Positions 11,791 to 24,989 of a DNA stretch of 64,000 bases are shown piece by piece (positions within the stretch are counted from its first letter, which is position 1; every line of letters starts with the position of its first letter). Source of the stretch: Apostichopus japonicus (Eukaryota > Echinodermata > Holothuroidea > Aspidochirotida > Stichopodidae); contig NC_092576.1 of the NCBI RefSeq assembly GCF_037975245.1, positions 9,751,501-9,815,500 of the forward strand, written 5' to 3'. Both the position numbers and the translations under genes were made by a program. The notes beneath the pieces were generated by a model, which ran no database searches, was not told the DNA's origin, and was given only the letters and a program-made list of their open reading frames with translations.

Positions 11791-13206
11791 TAGGAAGGGG
11801 AATGGGCGGATGGTGCCTGTGGTACAGCATGCTGTATATATATTGTCCCAATGTAATGGGTTGGGCTGGACTGATGGAGGAGGGACTAACGCGGGGGGGG
11901 GGAGGGGAAAGCCTGACGGGTTTATTGAAAAGAGGTTAGTGGTCACTGACCATAGAATCTGATCAAATGTTCTGAATTGTTTTTAAGAGTCACCACTTAC
12001 GATTGAATTGCTCACAGTTACAATAAACTGGTATGGTTTAAATGTTCGCATACAGTTCATTGACTATATATATATATATATATATGTTTGTGGGTGTATA
12101 TATGACTGCACAGATCACGTAAGGTTTATTTTGTCAAGATTTGATCACCGTATACAGTACCATGCGTCTACATCTGTGTCTCCTGTTACAGCTGCGTAGA
12201 GAAAAGTTCACAAACCAGACATAAATCAACTCCCATCATTCTGACTGGTTACAGATTTCACACGGTCATATGTGACTTCTTATCTCCTGGATGCAACTTA
12301 TAAGCTGCTGAAAATTGACATTTTAAACATTTCAAGCTGTAAATTGTACATCCCGACATTCATATGTCACCCTATGAGCGATTATCTGAAATTTCAAGAC
12401 ACGCCTTCAAAAGAAGTGAAAGGCTTGTAGTGTGTTTGTGTGATCATGTACATACATAACTATAGTTGCGATTCTGGTAATAAGAATCCAATTCAATTTT
12501 TGCAGAGATGTAATATTAGAAAATAAATTTATGAAGCATTTATGAAAAAAAGATGGATGCACTGAACACTGGAAATTATGACGTCATGATTAGGCAGTAT
12601 GATCTATACAGCCGATAGCTCTTTCGATTTGATGGTCACCAATGTTGCCCCAAATATACTAGATTAGTGTAAAGTAATTCTGGCTCAAATTAAAACTTGA
12701 AATAAAAAACTCTCGCAGTATTATCCTTATTCATCAGTTAATAATGTTGTTTAAGTTTAAAGGATGGCCGGAGAAAAAATAAGATAAATCATACTTCAAG
12801 AAAAAAAGAATGAAAAAAAAAAGAAACATGTGAGCATTAGGAATGTTTAAATAATTTTTTTTGAATGGTATTCCAGTTTTGGAACTACAGGAAGCTTGAA
12901 AATATAAACCATCTGGCACCAGGAGTTATTAACATTAAATAAGCAAGCAAATGAAATAATATATTTGAAATTAAAATGAATGAATAATAAGTCGCAACCA
13001 ACTTACGTTACCTGTAAAGATGTCTAATTCTAACATGTAGGGTTGTATCAAATTATGTTTTAAAATTGATGATTACCTTGATTGGATGAAAAACACAAAA
13101 ATAAAGTTTAGATAGAACATTCAAAATACTATGCAGCTGTTTAAAATATTATGGTACCGCGATGTTTTCAGGGACGGTATATATTTATTCCTTTTCTTTA
13201 TTCCAG
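11791..13206. other. Upstream region of gene A
   Basis: Contains a (TA)n tract at 12064-12084 and no recognised promoter. A non-coding first exon of gene A probably lies here or further upstream. Confidence 0.4.
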
Positions 13207-13223
13207 ATATTACATAAATCGCG

Positions 13224-13373
13224 ATGGCGTATGTTTATGGTAACTCCAGCAGTGCCAGTGTGGCACTGATAGTATTCGGTTTGATACAGATCACGATGTT
13301 TGTCAGTAGTCTGTATGGATGCCGCACCGATATCATGGACTCATATGCATCACAGGCCTGGAGCGGAGGAATT
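13224..13373 (+). CDS. Gene A exon 1 (residues 1-50), tetraspan membrane protein
   Basis: Begins with ATG in good context (gcgATGgcg), 17 nt after a candidate acceptor. It encodes MAYVYGNSSS, then membrane segment 1, and runs up to the start of segment 2 (WSGGI). The donor gtgagt follows at 13374, phase 0. Reading through the donor stays open to 13484 but becomes glycine-rich intronic sequence, so the splice is preferred. Confidence 0.75.
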
Positions 13374-13956
13374 GTGAGTATGACTAATAGAACGATGGGA
13401 AATGGGGGTGGGGTATGGTTGGGGGTGATTGGGGTAGCTAGTGCATGGAAGGGGTATAGTGGGGGAAGCAGGGAAATATATTAGAAACTGAATAGGAGAA
13501 GGCGAGGAGAATACTATCTTTGCTAGATGATATCAAGGGGGGGGGGGTAGAAGTGTTGGTGAGGGGGCAGAAGGGGATGAAACACGCATATGTCAACCTG
13601 AAACGTAGCTTTAAACTGGACTAACCCGCGTAAATTTGCATTAAGGAATAATTCTGTTTGCTCTCGGTAAGGATTCCTTTGTGCTACCTGCCCTGCCCCC
13701 TTCCACCCCATAACTTATAACGTCGTCTCTTGGTATATAAGGTATGCAGAATTAGATGGAATAGATCCAATATGTAACAAATGGATCACGTTTAGTTATT
13801 CCTCTGAACTTTATGAGGTGTCGAGAAAGATTTGCCCAAAAAAGAAAGAAGGTTTTAGAGACTTAATCTAGTATTTAATGATATGCATTCTTTCGGTTGG
13901 CTCATCCTAACCGATTATCAGTTATTGACTATTAGCCTATCGTTCTTTTCTTCCAG

Positions 13957-14016
13957 GCTGTATGGACTGGACTATTTGGACTTTGCATGGTCAAGTGCTA
14001 CAAAGAACCGAAATGG
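13957..14016 (+). CDS. Gene A exon 2 (residues 51-70)
   Basis: A 60-nt exon between a strong acceptor (ttcttttcttccag) and donor gtgagt. It encodes AVWTGLFGLCMVKCYKEPKW, the rest of membrane segment 2 and the short cytosolic loop. It is too short to be found as an ORF; it was recognised because phase and topology fit both neighbours and it aligns with exon 2 of gene B. Confidence 0.75.
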
Positions 14017-14929
14017 GTGAGTTGTGTACAGGCCTGTAGGATTGGTCAATCGATTTAACGGATCGAAACCAGTGCACCACTGGGTTCTATCGAGCTCCCC
14101 CCCCCCAAAAAAAAAAAAAAAAAACGCCACAAACTAAGGCATCGATTTTCCTGTTAGTCGCTAAACATCTAGATTCTTCCGAGGAATCAATTTTACCCCG
14201 CTTGCTTTTTGGCCAGAGACCCGATATTTGAAACAGCTAGCCGGTGGCAATTTATATCCCATACCTGTCCCTGAATGTGTATAAAAACTTTGGAAATACT
14301 CGAAGAAAAGAAAATGACCAAATCATACAAAAACACAAACAAACGTATTCTACAAGCGGCAACTTATACTGTAGACTGTATTGTAAATGGGCTTGAGACA
14401 GCTTTAGTACTAGTTAGGCTTTAATCCGTATACCTTTATCCCATGTGTAGTGAAGGTGATAAACATAGTTTAGCGGGATGCATGTATAACTTGAGCAGGA
14501 GTAAGGAGAAGAGGAAGATTTTGGTTGCCCCACCTCCACTCATCCCCACCTCCATCCCACCTCCATCCACCCTCCAAACAATCGGCGGACAACGTTAACT
14601 ATAATTGCAATTAGAACAGTCTAGGCAAATATCTTAGATAAGGGTTGTAGCCACGTGATGAGAACATGAGATTTTATAGATGTACAAGTTATGATATCCT
14701 GTGATGTAAAACTCAGTGAAAGTGACCTAACTCCAACCCTCCCTCCCTCCCCTCTCCCTCCCCTCTCCCTCCCCCCCTCCTTCCACAAACACACTTAGCC
14801 TGAGCGAAAGCCTATTACTTTACCTTGTATAGGATGATCAATCACTAAAAATGCATATTGTAGAGGCTAGACTAATAATGATCGCGTTTTGTTCTCTATT
14901 CTGCCTTGGATCAGAAGTTCTATTTTAGG

Positions 14930-15317
14930 CAGTGGTGGAGCGTCCATGCAGTCAGGGGGGGGGGATGCCCCCCTGACGGACTCAAGTGGACTGCTGGCGC
15001 CCTTTTCAGCTCTTTACCACTTTTGACTTATTCACGATTATTGACTTTTTTATTGCGCTCTCATCTACCTATTGACATTTGTCACAGTTTGTTGTGTTTG
15101 GTGTAATTTGGCGATGACACCTATTTATTCTTCGTTTATCTGCAAATTAGCCAGGCCCGGAAAGGGTCTTTTCCGGCGATCTATAGGGTGTATCTTTATT
15201 CAACCATTTCTGTACGCTCCGCGCCAACCGGTGATGGCGCTCCGCTTAGATAGTGTCGAAAGCACCCCTACAGACCATTCTCGCCCCTCCTGACCAATAC
15301 CCCTAGCTCCGCCACTG
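14930..15317 (+). mobile_element. hAT-type miniature element, family 1, copy 1
   Basis: The ends are CAGTGGTGGAGCGTCC and its near inverse AGCTCCGCCACTG. Flanks ATTTTAGG (14922-14929) and ATTTTTAGG (15318-15326) look like an 8-bp target duplication with one added T. It contains TACGCTCCGCGCCAACCGG, shared with other copies. It lies in intron 2 of gene A. Confidence 0.75.
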
Positions 15318-15399
15318 ATTTTTAGGGACATCCCCTTCCTTGTATGTTGTATGGTGTATGTTTTGTTAATCCAGTGATGTTGTAATTCTTTGTCACCAG

Positions 15400-15645
15400 G
15401 GTGGAACCTTCTGTATCTTTGCTCTGACGTGTGTCGTCACCAGCTTAGCCAACCTCGCTTTGATTCTTGGTTTCGTCTTCCTGGAAGAAATGAAGTTAGC
15501 AGAAGAGAATCGGGAGGAGACAGAAATCTACGATCTGACAGGAATGACGATTTACGGTGTCGGTGTTCTAGCTAGTATCGCGGTATTAATCACGTCCATG
15601 GTAGCTTCCTGCATCTGCTGTTGTTGTGAGAAGTCGCCGGGAAAG
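15400..15645 (+). CDS. Gene A exon 3 (residues 71-152)
   Basis: The acceptor tttgtcaccag precedes GGT GGA; the donor is gtaaat. It encodes membrane segment 3, the acidic extracellular loop, membrane segment 4 (121-142) and the CICCCC cluster. The same reading frame stays open a few codons into the intron and stops, which supports the donor. Confidence 0.8.
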
Positions 15646-16761
15646 GTAAATCACACATAATATGCAACTATCATGTCTAAATAGACTTATTTGACTACAA
15701 GGAGTAATGTTGTGGAGTTATGCCTGACGGTGTTGGAGGGGGAGGTGGGGGGGGGGGTATGCCTACTACCAAGGGCCAGTGGGCAAATGGAGGGTTTGAA
15801 CAAGTAGGCCTATATGGGATAAAGAATATGGTATTCTTATTTTGCTAAAAAAAATATGTACTGAAGTGCTTAAGGTAAAATGTTAAAATGGGACCCTTGT
15901 GGAAGTGTGTGTGTGTGTGTGGGGGGGGGGGGTGGGTGGATACCATTATCTGCGAACTGGGCACCGCTCTTTACAACTTACTACATATTAATATCAATCA
16001 TGTGTTTTCTTACTCGGAAATTTTCTACGGAACAATTTGTCAATGGCCCGAACGATAAAAGAATGGGGAAGAGTTTGGGAAAAAAACTTGCTTTGTATAC
16101 ACCAGCTAACAAAATAAACAAAGTAATACTAACAAAGTTAGCATCACATCAAAGGAAGGTCTGCTCCCACGAAGTTCAATTTCTGATCTTGACGGTATTC
16201 ACCAAATTTAGAAAAAATCTGAACGAAACAGATTTTTTACAAAAGATTGCAAATTAGCCACATGCACAAGCGGCGAAATGTAACTTGCCAACCTTTGCAA
16301 AATAATTTATTCCCTCTTTCATTATTTCCCCCTTCTCCTCTCCTCTCTACTCTACCTCTCTCCTCTCCCTTCCCTCTCTCTCAGACCTCCCCCCCCCCCG
16401 TCTTGCATCCTGCCCTCCCTTTTATTTCGGCCTGCGGCCTTTCCAGTTCTTCGCCGATACCACCAGTCACCTTTCTTTACTAGACTGAACAATTTATTGT
16501 AATAGTTGTAATGGGGTATACCGGTCGATTCAGGCTCAAGAGAAATAAGGTTGGAAAAGGTTCTGCCATCTACTGTGGTTGACGTCCTGCAAAATATTGA
16601 AGTTTTAGCAGGTTAAAGTAAAAAATCAACCCAATTTTCAATTAGGGAAAAAATATTTGCATAGGTTTTCAACTAACAGCGTGGAATATTTTCCTCTCAT
16701 AATATCTGCCACCGGAATACCCCTTTAAACCCCTTTTTATTCTTTTGTTTCATCAATGCAG

Positions 16762-16848
16762 GGTTACACGGTGTCCAATGTTGAATATACCGAACATCGC
16801 GGTGACGATTACAATTCCAATTATCGTGCCACGTCGACAGGGGTGTAG
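16762..16848 (+). CDS. Gene A exon 4 (residues 153-180, stop)
   Basis: The acceptor is tttgtttcatcaatgcag. It encodes a polar C-terminal tail starting GYTVSNVEYTEH and ending STGV before TAG at 16846-16848. Three of the tail Tyr residues lie near acidic residues and could be phosphorylation sites, which is inference only. Confidence 0.7.
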   Translation, partial: GYTVSNVEYTEHRGDDYNSNYRATSTGV

Positions 16849-17160
16849 AACTCGGGAGTGTTATCATACTACTATACCACGCAAAGAATTCAAGATATAC
16901 CCGCGTTGTGGTTGAGCTAAAACGTTGTGCAAATTACAGCTAGAACTTTAAAACAGTATTTACAGGGACTGTTACATAGCCTAACCTTGTATTTTGTGAG
17001 AACTTTGTATACCGAAAATGTACATGGCTATATGTTGCCTTAGTAACGGTGATGCTTCCCGTTACGCATTTGCCTGATAAATTGCGCTCTGTCAGTATAT
17101 GGAAAAACAAAGAGAAGGGAAACAGGCTGCATTCCAATAATTGTGCAGCCTGTATTGGCT

Positions 17161-17264
17161 GCAATAGGCCTACTATTGCAGTATCCCGACAGCAATAGGC
17201 CTAATGCCATGTAGGCAATAGTAGGCCTATTGCAATATGCCGACTGCAATAGGCCTACTATTGC
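17161..17264. repeat. Cluster of GCAATAGTAGGCCTATTGC palindromes
   Basis: Four copies or partial copies in both orientations, each centred on AGGCCT, ending at a C/A run. They lie downstream of gene A. Confidence 0.75.
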
Positions 17265-18404
17265 CCCCCCCCCCCAAAAAAAAAAAAAAAAAAAAAGGCC
17301 TTTTCTTCTTGACCACTATTGTGTTCTGACCACTTTGTGCCTTGCAAAAGAAACGTACAAATATTGATCCTTGCATGTAATCTATTTGATATAACATTTT
17401 GGAAATATCATCGCAGAGTTGGCCTAAGTTTGCTGCCTTCATATAACAACACGAGTGGTCAAAGTATCCATTTCTCTTCCAAAAGGAACTAGATATTTTT
17501 GAGGATGAGAACAGTTTGCTATTTTAGTAGGCTTTCTTATAATAATAAAAGTAAATTGTTCAGTTATTTTGCTTTAGGAGAACAAGTGTGCCTTATTTTG
17601 AATACCAAAAATATGCCCATACGTAACGTATATGCCTAGTACATATTAACATAATGAGCAGTACTGCTTTACACGCCATGTTGAGCATTGGCTCGAAAAT
17701 TTGTATTAAATTTCATACAAAAACTCCACTGAAAGGTGTTATATATTTTATCGCTCAACACATGCTGTGTGTAAAACTTGTGGATTGGTACAAGGTCGAC
17801 ATATTAAGCACAACGGCCGCATTCGAAACATATAATTGAAACGCAATCGAGAAACATATTTCTTCGTTTGTGAAAAGATGACATTACGAAACAGGAAGAT
17901 TTAAAATAAACAGGAGAAAAACAAAACTTTCAAATAAATCATGGACGTTACGTAACAGGATGAAAAAAAAAAGGGGGGGGGGGAAACAAGAAAGAAGAGA
18001 GAAAATGATTATTCAAAGTAATCATGAACAACCAAAACTGCTGAGCAAAACCTATTAGTCAAAGGTCTTGTCGAAATCATTTTTTCCCCTCTGAAAAGTG
18101 TATTGATTTATTTGGACTTGAAACATTAACTGTAATGTATGTTTGTGTATTATATGCATTTTATTATTTATAGCAGGGATAATCAAACTTCCTTTGTACA
18201 ATGTATTATTAATATATATGTCTTCCTCCTTTACGTCACAGCCCCCCCCCCACCCCCGCCTAATAGATGTGTGAAATTACCATGCTAGTATTGATAGTAA
18301 AGGATGGTATATAGAACGGTTTATATATACACTCAATTATTCTTTTATCATGGAAATATCCGACTAAGGAATTGATTAAACTTTGAGGACGATAAGCGTA
18401 ATGT

Positions 18405-18690
18405 AGAACGAAGAGGTAACTGGTTCTCCAAAAGTAACTAGTTGTTTGTATAAAGTAAGTTGTTTGTAAACAGGTTGTCCCTAACTTGAATCGCTTGTGA
18501 AAAGGTTACCGGTTTTGGACAAGGAAATTGGTTGGAGGAGAGTAATCGAATGTCAAAAGGGAACTGGTTGTGAAAAGGTAGGCCTTAGGTGGTTGTAAGA
18601 AGGTAACTGGTTGTGGAAAGGCAACCGGGTGTGAAAAGGTAACTTTATTGTGAAAGAGGTAACTGCCGGGTTGTGACAAGTTCAATGGCT
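18405..18690 (+). repeat. Degenerate tandem repeat of about 20 bp (GGTAACTGGTTGTGAAAA)
   Basis: About a dozen units with heavy divergence; a further unit lies at 19050-19085. Confidence 0.65.
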
Positions 18691-19337
18691 ATTGAAGACA
18701 TCGAAGAATCGCCCCAAACAGTTTTCTTTTTGTCGCTACAAAATGCAGACAGTAATGCAACGTGATACCTTGTTATCACTTATCTAGACCTGAGATGTCC
18801 ATCGCTTCTATGTACACAGTGTTGTGGGTATTGGCCGCAGCTGTATGTATTGACTGTACACTAGTGTCTAATTACCGACGATAGCAAGCTGTATGTGTAT
18901 TTCTGGGATCGATGGTGGTGTCTTAACACTTCTGTTACACCTCATTCGAAAGTAGGTCAGATTACCGGCAGGGGACGTTTCTTTGTGCGCCTTTAAACGG
19001 TTGGCTCTAATTGGCTGTAGGAAGGTAGACCTCATAGTTGCTTTTAAAAACTTGGTAATAGGTTGTGAAAAGGTAACTGAATGTACGGTATGTAACCTGG
19101 CTTAACCAACTGAAATAACACGTTAGTTTGTTGTACATTAGTTCAGTGCTATGAATACGTACAAGCCCTTATACATATTTATAATTCATACGATATGCAA
19201 TTGTATATCGACACATACACAGTCCATGATATACTAGATCGCAACAGTAATCTATCTATCCACATAGAGTGTATTTACACATCTGGCAATGTCTCGCATA
19301 TTTATCTTGTTTACATTATAATACAAGGATGCACGGG

Positions 19338-19759
19338 TATGGCAAGCCATGTGGGACAAACACCGCATAATATATCCGCGTATTAATTCGAATATATACG
19401 CGTATTAATTCGAATATACATGTGTTGTACATGTGTAAAGTTTCGCTTTTTGAATCGATCTCGCGAGCCCGCAATATCATTTATCGTTGGTATATGTAAA
19501 CAGCAAGAGCGGAAATGTGTTTTCGTGTGCATTCGAATTAATCCGTGCATATATTGGATTTAATCCCCATATGTATTTTATTTGATACGTGTATATATTC
19601 GAATTAATACGTGTATATATTCGAATTAATACGCGGATATATTTAAGCCATATGATTGGCTAATAATATGTACGCGTACATATTCCAATTAATACGCGTA
19701 TAAATTCCACTTAATACGCGGATATATTATGCGGTGTTTGTCCCACATGGCTTGCCATA
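19338..19759 (+). mobile_element. Long-TIR miniature element with 6-bp duplication, copy 1
   Basis: Begins TATGGCAAGCCATGTGGGAC and ends with its exact inverse; the TIR extends to about 45 nt. The inside is built of CGTATTAATTCGAATATA units. Flanks are CACGGG (19332-19337) and CATGGG (19760-19765). No coding capacity. Confidence 0.8.
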
Positions 19760-21027
19760 CATGGGTGACGGTGGGATCGTTTGTACAAAAGACTGCTTAT
19801 ATATCCTCGGTTGAAACATATAGGAAAACATAATTTTTTTTATTCAGTATTAACTATTTTTCTTGTGTGGGTTGGGATGTTTGCTTGATAGATAAACTGA
19901 AATTTCGACGGTGTTAACGTTTAGAATGATGATCACACAATTCTCCTCTCCGTGTAGCGTACATGTGTTTGTTGTATTGTCAACCGTCGCAAAATAATAA
20001 AAAATGCTATCAGTCAAGTTTAATTTCTTTACCATTATTAGTCTTTGATAAATTATAGCTTATGAACACATGAGGTTCATCAATGAAAGCGGCAGGTCTA
20101 CGAAGTCTAGCACACAGGCCATTACGTCAGCTCCTCCGGTGCACTACCCAAAATTCAAGATGGAAGCAGAAGACGTTAACAACATCAAAGACTGTTTTAC
20201 ATGCATATTCATCCCCCCCCCCTCCCCCTCCAAGTGTTATCAAATTTTACTGGCGCGATGCGAATAAAGACAATTGACGTTTCTTAAAAATGCTCACAGA
20301 GCCCACTTGATCTTGGGCCCCTTGAACTTAGAGCACTAGCCTTTTCTGCCATTTAGCTATACCGGCACCGATCCCATAACTAAAAGATATCTTTCTCAAC
20401 GTGTGAACGTTAAATGAGCGTTTCATTATTGATACCCTTGTAAAATATACTCCAAATAGTTCTCAAAGACACTATCACATGCCATGTAATATTCATCACA
20501 TTCGAAGAACGTAGAAAAAAAAAAGTTTAATATTTTTTTCTTTGTTCCACTTTATCTGAAATCATGGTTAATCAACAAGGTGACTACATTCAAGCATTTC
20601 ATTTAAGTATCGAACCGTTCATAAACCAAAATCAAAGCGAAGAAAAAAACGCTTTTTGCAGGATGCTCTGAAAAATGTCAGTTAGTTATAGCAGGATTGT
20701 GCTTTCCGACCGGAGCCGCCCAATCCAATTCTACACACTTACGACGTTGTGATATTTGCTGTTAGTTTGTACTGGCTAATATGAAAGGTCGCACAGCTGT
20801 TCTTTTCCTACCAGTGACGTCACTTGATTCAGCATCCTTCTATGTCATGTACGCAATACTGCCGCCTGATGTCAAGGATTCCGTTCCGTTACCACATGAC
20901 GAGGCATAACCAGCAATAAATAAGTATATTGCCGTTTCTTTTAAAGAGAGCCTCTGTGTATACTTATGTATTAATTACTGTTATAAGTACAAAGTTATAT
21001 TTATTTTAAAGGGACACTTCAATAGTA

Positions 21028-21194
<167 letters not shown>

Positions 21195-24069
21195 CCTCTT
21201 CTCCGCCATGAAACTGTCTAATTTTTAAACCCTATTGTATAAAATTCCATGGTCATGTCAGCATGCCAATATTATGTTGACAGAACAACAGAACAACAGA
21301 CGCAGGGAAATGACATTGTTACTTTAAACTACTGGCTTATTCTTCATATATTAGTGGCGAATTCCTTACTTTACAATAACATCATGTCATGTGCACAATC
21401 TGTTTGAGAGTAAAGCGACAGATGTTACCATCGAAATTTAATCAGAGTGAACAAACAGGCCCCATCATATCATATAACTATTATACATTTATGCAAGTTA
21501 AAGCTGTATGTTGTATTCTAATGAAACGATACGTTTGTTTACACTATCGATTTATGTAGTAGCCTATCTGTTTGGTACGCATGCGTGCTGCTGTTGCTTC
21601 CATCGACCAGGGAGTTATCAACTCCATGCATAGACGGATCCCAACGCTAGGATCTCTTTCACGGCCACACATTCGCATTATAAGGGAACATCGGTCGAGG
21701 GACCGCGAGGGATTAACACGCCATGGAGTATAGTACAGCACCGTATGTTTGGGCTTATTCGTATTATAAATTTTGCAGACAAAAAGTTCAACATATCATG
21801 TTCATATTTCTTGCATGTAAGAATTCACACAGTCCTCTTAACCATCCGTGGGGTACCTTGAACACATTAAAATATTATTTCCCCCCCCCAAAAAAAAAAA
21901 AAAAAAATCTGTCTGGTTTATTGTCCTTCAGTCAACTCGACATAGTCTGCGGTGAAAAGATAAATACTATGAAACCATCTCACAGATCGATATATGCCTT
22001 TTATTTCGTTGAGAGTTGAAGCTGAATTTTTTCACGTGCGATATTAGACGATTGATTGATATATATATATATTATTATGCACAACGAAAGACAGCGATGA
22101 CTACTCGCCTAAGACACAGATGGGCAAAGTGAGACATTCGGGTCAATTGGAACGAGTTGGTGGGATGGGGAAGGATGGGGGGGGAGGTGGGGGGGGGAGG
22201 GGGAAGATGGTGGAGGTTGTATAGGATTAATGTGTGACGAGGCATTTCATCAACATATTGACAATGTGTCTGTTGAACTTTCTGATCTCTTCTTTCAATT
22301 ATTAAGTAATATCTCAAGTTTCTTCATGGGAGTAAGACTAATTAGGTGGTCAATTATATCACCGAGCACTTTTTTTGAAGTCTTCAAATCTTTAATTATG
22401 ATATCATGAAATGAAAATAGACATCATCATAATTCATCCGATTTTATTTTCTCAGGGTACCCGAATTACCATGAAGTCAGGGACTGTACTACCCTATAGT
22501 CCCCCCCCCCCCTCTTCCCTCTCGTCAGGCCTGGGTGAGGGAGGGTGGACAAGGTGGTAGGAAAAGAATGGGACAAGACACTGTTTGGACCCTGGTAGCA
22601 TATTTCCCCGAATGTAATGACACGGTGTTACCTTATAGCAACATATCTCTTTAATGGTATTTTCCCTGGACGATCGATATAGTGTCACACTTTGACTATA
22701 AGGAATGTTTTTGAATTCTTCTGTCGACGTTAGTTTAGGCAAAGTGAATATTAATCACCACCAACAGAGATGTGACATTAACAGTGGTCGTGATTGCAAG
22801 TTATAAGCTCTTGTATTTAATGAGTAACAGCGAATAATCTAACAGTATTGAAAGGCCTTCACAGTATTATATCTAAGATATTGTATGGTAGCCTTTGTGT
22901 TCCATTGTTTAATTTTAATAATCACCCAAGATGAGAGTCTTGGTAGAAAGAACCACAGAACTGGATCCACTCTCACCCCTCCCCTCCCCCAGTCTCCTTA
23001 CGTTGAGACTCGAATCGTATGATCATGACGATGTTACGCCAAGTGAAGTAGAAATAGTCCCTTCGGGAGGGAATAGATACTGAAAATGATCAGGTTAAAG
23101 GTCACTGAGATATCTTCATGTGTATTAGATCAGCCGTTCGCTTGAAACACCTTTTTTTTTTAAAGAAGACTCAACCAAGATATAGAAGAAACACTGAGAA
23201 TAGAATGAACATTATAAACAGATGTGCCCCCCCCCCCCACCTTCCCATTTGAGAACTTTCTGTTTATGTCAGCCTGAGGTGGTTTAGATGCTATAACTGG
23301 TGCTATCATTTGCCAAGCTTTGAACTGATTATATGTTTAGGAATCCTCAATCATATTCCTCTTATATTTTCTCTTTCTTTCACTTATTGTTTGGGGCTGT
23401 GGCATGGCGCCCCCCCCCCTGACTGGTACCGGGCGCGGAACGTCCCGCCCCCGCTTGATTACGCCACTGGTGTATATAGATTATAGTTTCATGATCCTTC
23501 ATGATAGCCTATAAGTTAGCCTACACTTCTTGCTACTAGTCTTCCTTAAACCAGAAATGCAAACCATTCATATCGCAAATGGGGAAAGTAAAACGTTCAT
23601 CCACAAATAAAAAAGGATAAATGAACGAAGAATACAACATTCGAAATAAAACTTACTTAAATTATTCTACTTCAGATGATTGAAGAAGAAGAAGAAGGAG
23701 AAGACAAATATTTCCTCAACTTGCTTCATTTTTTGAATAACGTTTACCTCATTCAAGTTAATTACTGTAGCCACCAAAACTTATACCACAACAAGGTGCA
23801 ACACTATATTACAACTAGATCCATTTTATCACTGGCTTGCGGTGGCGCTATTTGCATATTTGAACAATCGATATGATAACAAAACACTCACTTCACTTCA
23901 TGACTTTCGTATGTTTGTTTCACCGACATACACGTATACCAATATTCTTGATCAGAATGAACTGGATGTGCAAATACCTCCTCCCCCACTCCCCCCCCTT
24001 TAAATTTGAGGTATCTAGGTATCATCATTGTTTCATCACGCCTCCAACAGCTTTATGGCGAACCAACAG

Positions 24070-24280
24070 TCTCACTTAGTGGGTATATCGACATATACCG
24101 ATTTAATATTGCAATTTCCTTCGACTTATACCAGTTTCTAGCAGCTTCAATTGACTTCTACCGATTAAAATTGATCATCGATTTAAGCTGGTAGATGTCC
24201 ATTGAAATTGACTAATACCAGTTTAATTCGACATATCTACTTAAATCGACAAATACTAATTTAAATCGATGACATGTGAA
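24070..24280 (+). repeat. Degenerate repeat of about 22 bp (AAATCGACATATACCGATTT)
   Basis: Roughly ten diverged units, partly palindromic, running into a (TA)n tract at 24290. Confidence 0.6.
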
Positions 24281-24287
24281 ATTAATC

Positions 24288-24289
<2 letters not shown>

Positions 24290-24337
<48 letters not shown>
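24290..24337. repeat. (TA)n microsatellite
   Basis: A pure run of about 24 repeats. Confidence 0.95.
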
Positions 24338-24338
<1 letters not shown>

Positions 24339-24927
24339 CTACGTAACCGTATGTTACTATAAACATACACCATACACTGTTCATAACTGTGTGAAATTTA
24401 ATTTCTTTTAGTTTATTGCACAAAACGGCAATTAACATTCAAACTTTTTTATCGTAAATTGTTTTTTAGTTATATCTCTGAATTCCTCCCAGTACCCCTA
24501 CATTTGCAGACATATTACTGGTATCAGGCATATACGCAGTTTCTTTCGACATTGTGTCTGGTATACAACTCACGTGTGTGTGCATGTGTATATAAGGCTG
24601 GTATATTGTGTACAATGCAATTTGTACCACGACGACTCCATTAAAACAAATACAGCTATGGTATAGACTATAGGCCTATACACAGACGCAGAAGGAAACC
24701 AGTGTTTGTGAACTTTCAAAATTTTAATCCTGTTAAAAAGCAGCCCGTCACGGATTTGTGATTCTTTTCATTGAAATCTACAGGTTGTTAAGGTCATGGC
24801 CATGTGATCTTTCTGACTTCAGTATGATACAACAGTTTAAATTGGCAACAATTATTTAACAAAAACCTATTCTTTCTTCAAAACTGTGTAATACTGCGTA
24901 ATAGGCTTTATATTGTGTCATACATAT

Positions 24928-24929
<2 letters not shown>

Positions 24930-24986
<57 letters not shown>
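24930..24986. repeat. (TA)n microsatellite
   Basis: A pure run of about 28 repeats. Confidence 0.95.

Positions 24987-24989
<3 letters not shown>

Larger units (their letters stand above)
13207..16848 (+). other. Gene A: four-exon tetraspan membrane protein (180 aa), complete coding region
   Basis: Four coding exons (13224-13373, 13957-14016, 15400-15645, 16762-16848) join in phase 0 at every junction with GT/AG sites and give 180 residues. Membrane segments lie near residues 12-31, 47-62, 73-97 and 121-142. The loop between segments 3 and 4 is acidic (LAEENREETE), and a Cys cluster CICCCC (141-146) right after segment 4 is a likely palmitoylation site. The tail is polar with several Tyr. 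A candidate acceptor (ttattccag, ending 13206) lies 17 nt before the ATG, so a 5'UTR intron is likely and the promoter is not visible. The order of helices, with SGGIAVWTGLFG at helix 2, recalls the CD20/MS4A fold, but I see no diagnostic motif; other four-pass families remain possible. A polyadenylation signal AATAAA occurs near 17542. Gene B has the same layout. Confidence 0.75.

Noticed and set aside
15880-16257. 125-codon + frame in gene A intron 3
   Set aside because: Starts in GT/G repeats, shows no family resemblance and lies between well-supported exons.
21544-21741. Minus frame in a moderately GC-rich patch
   Set aside because: No splice context, no domain resemblance.
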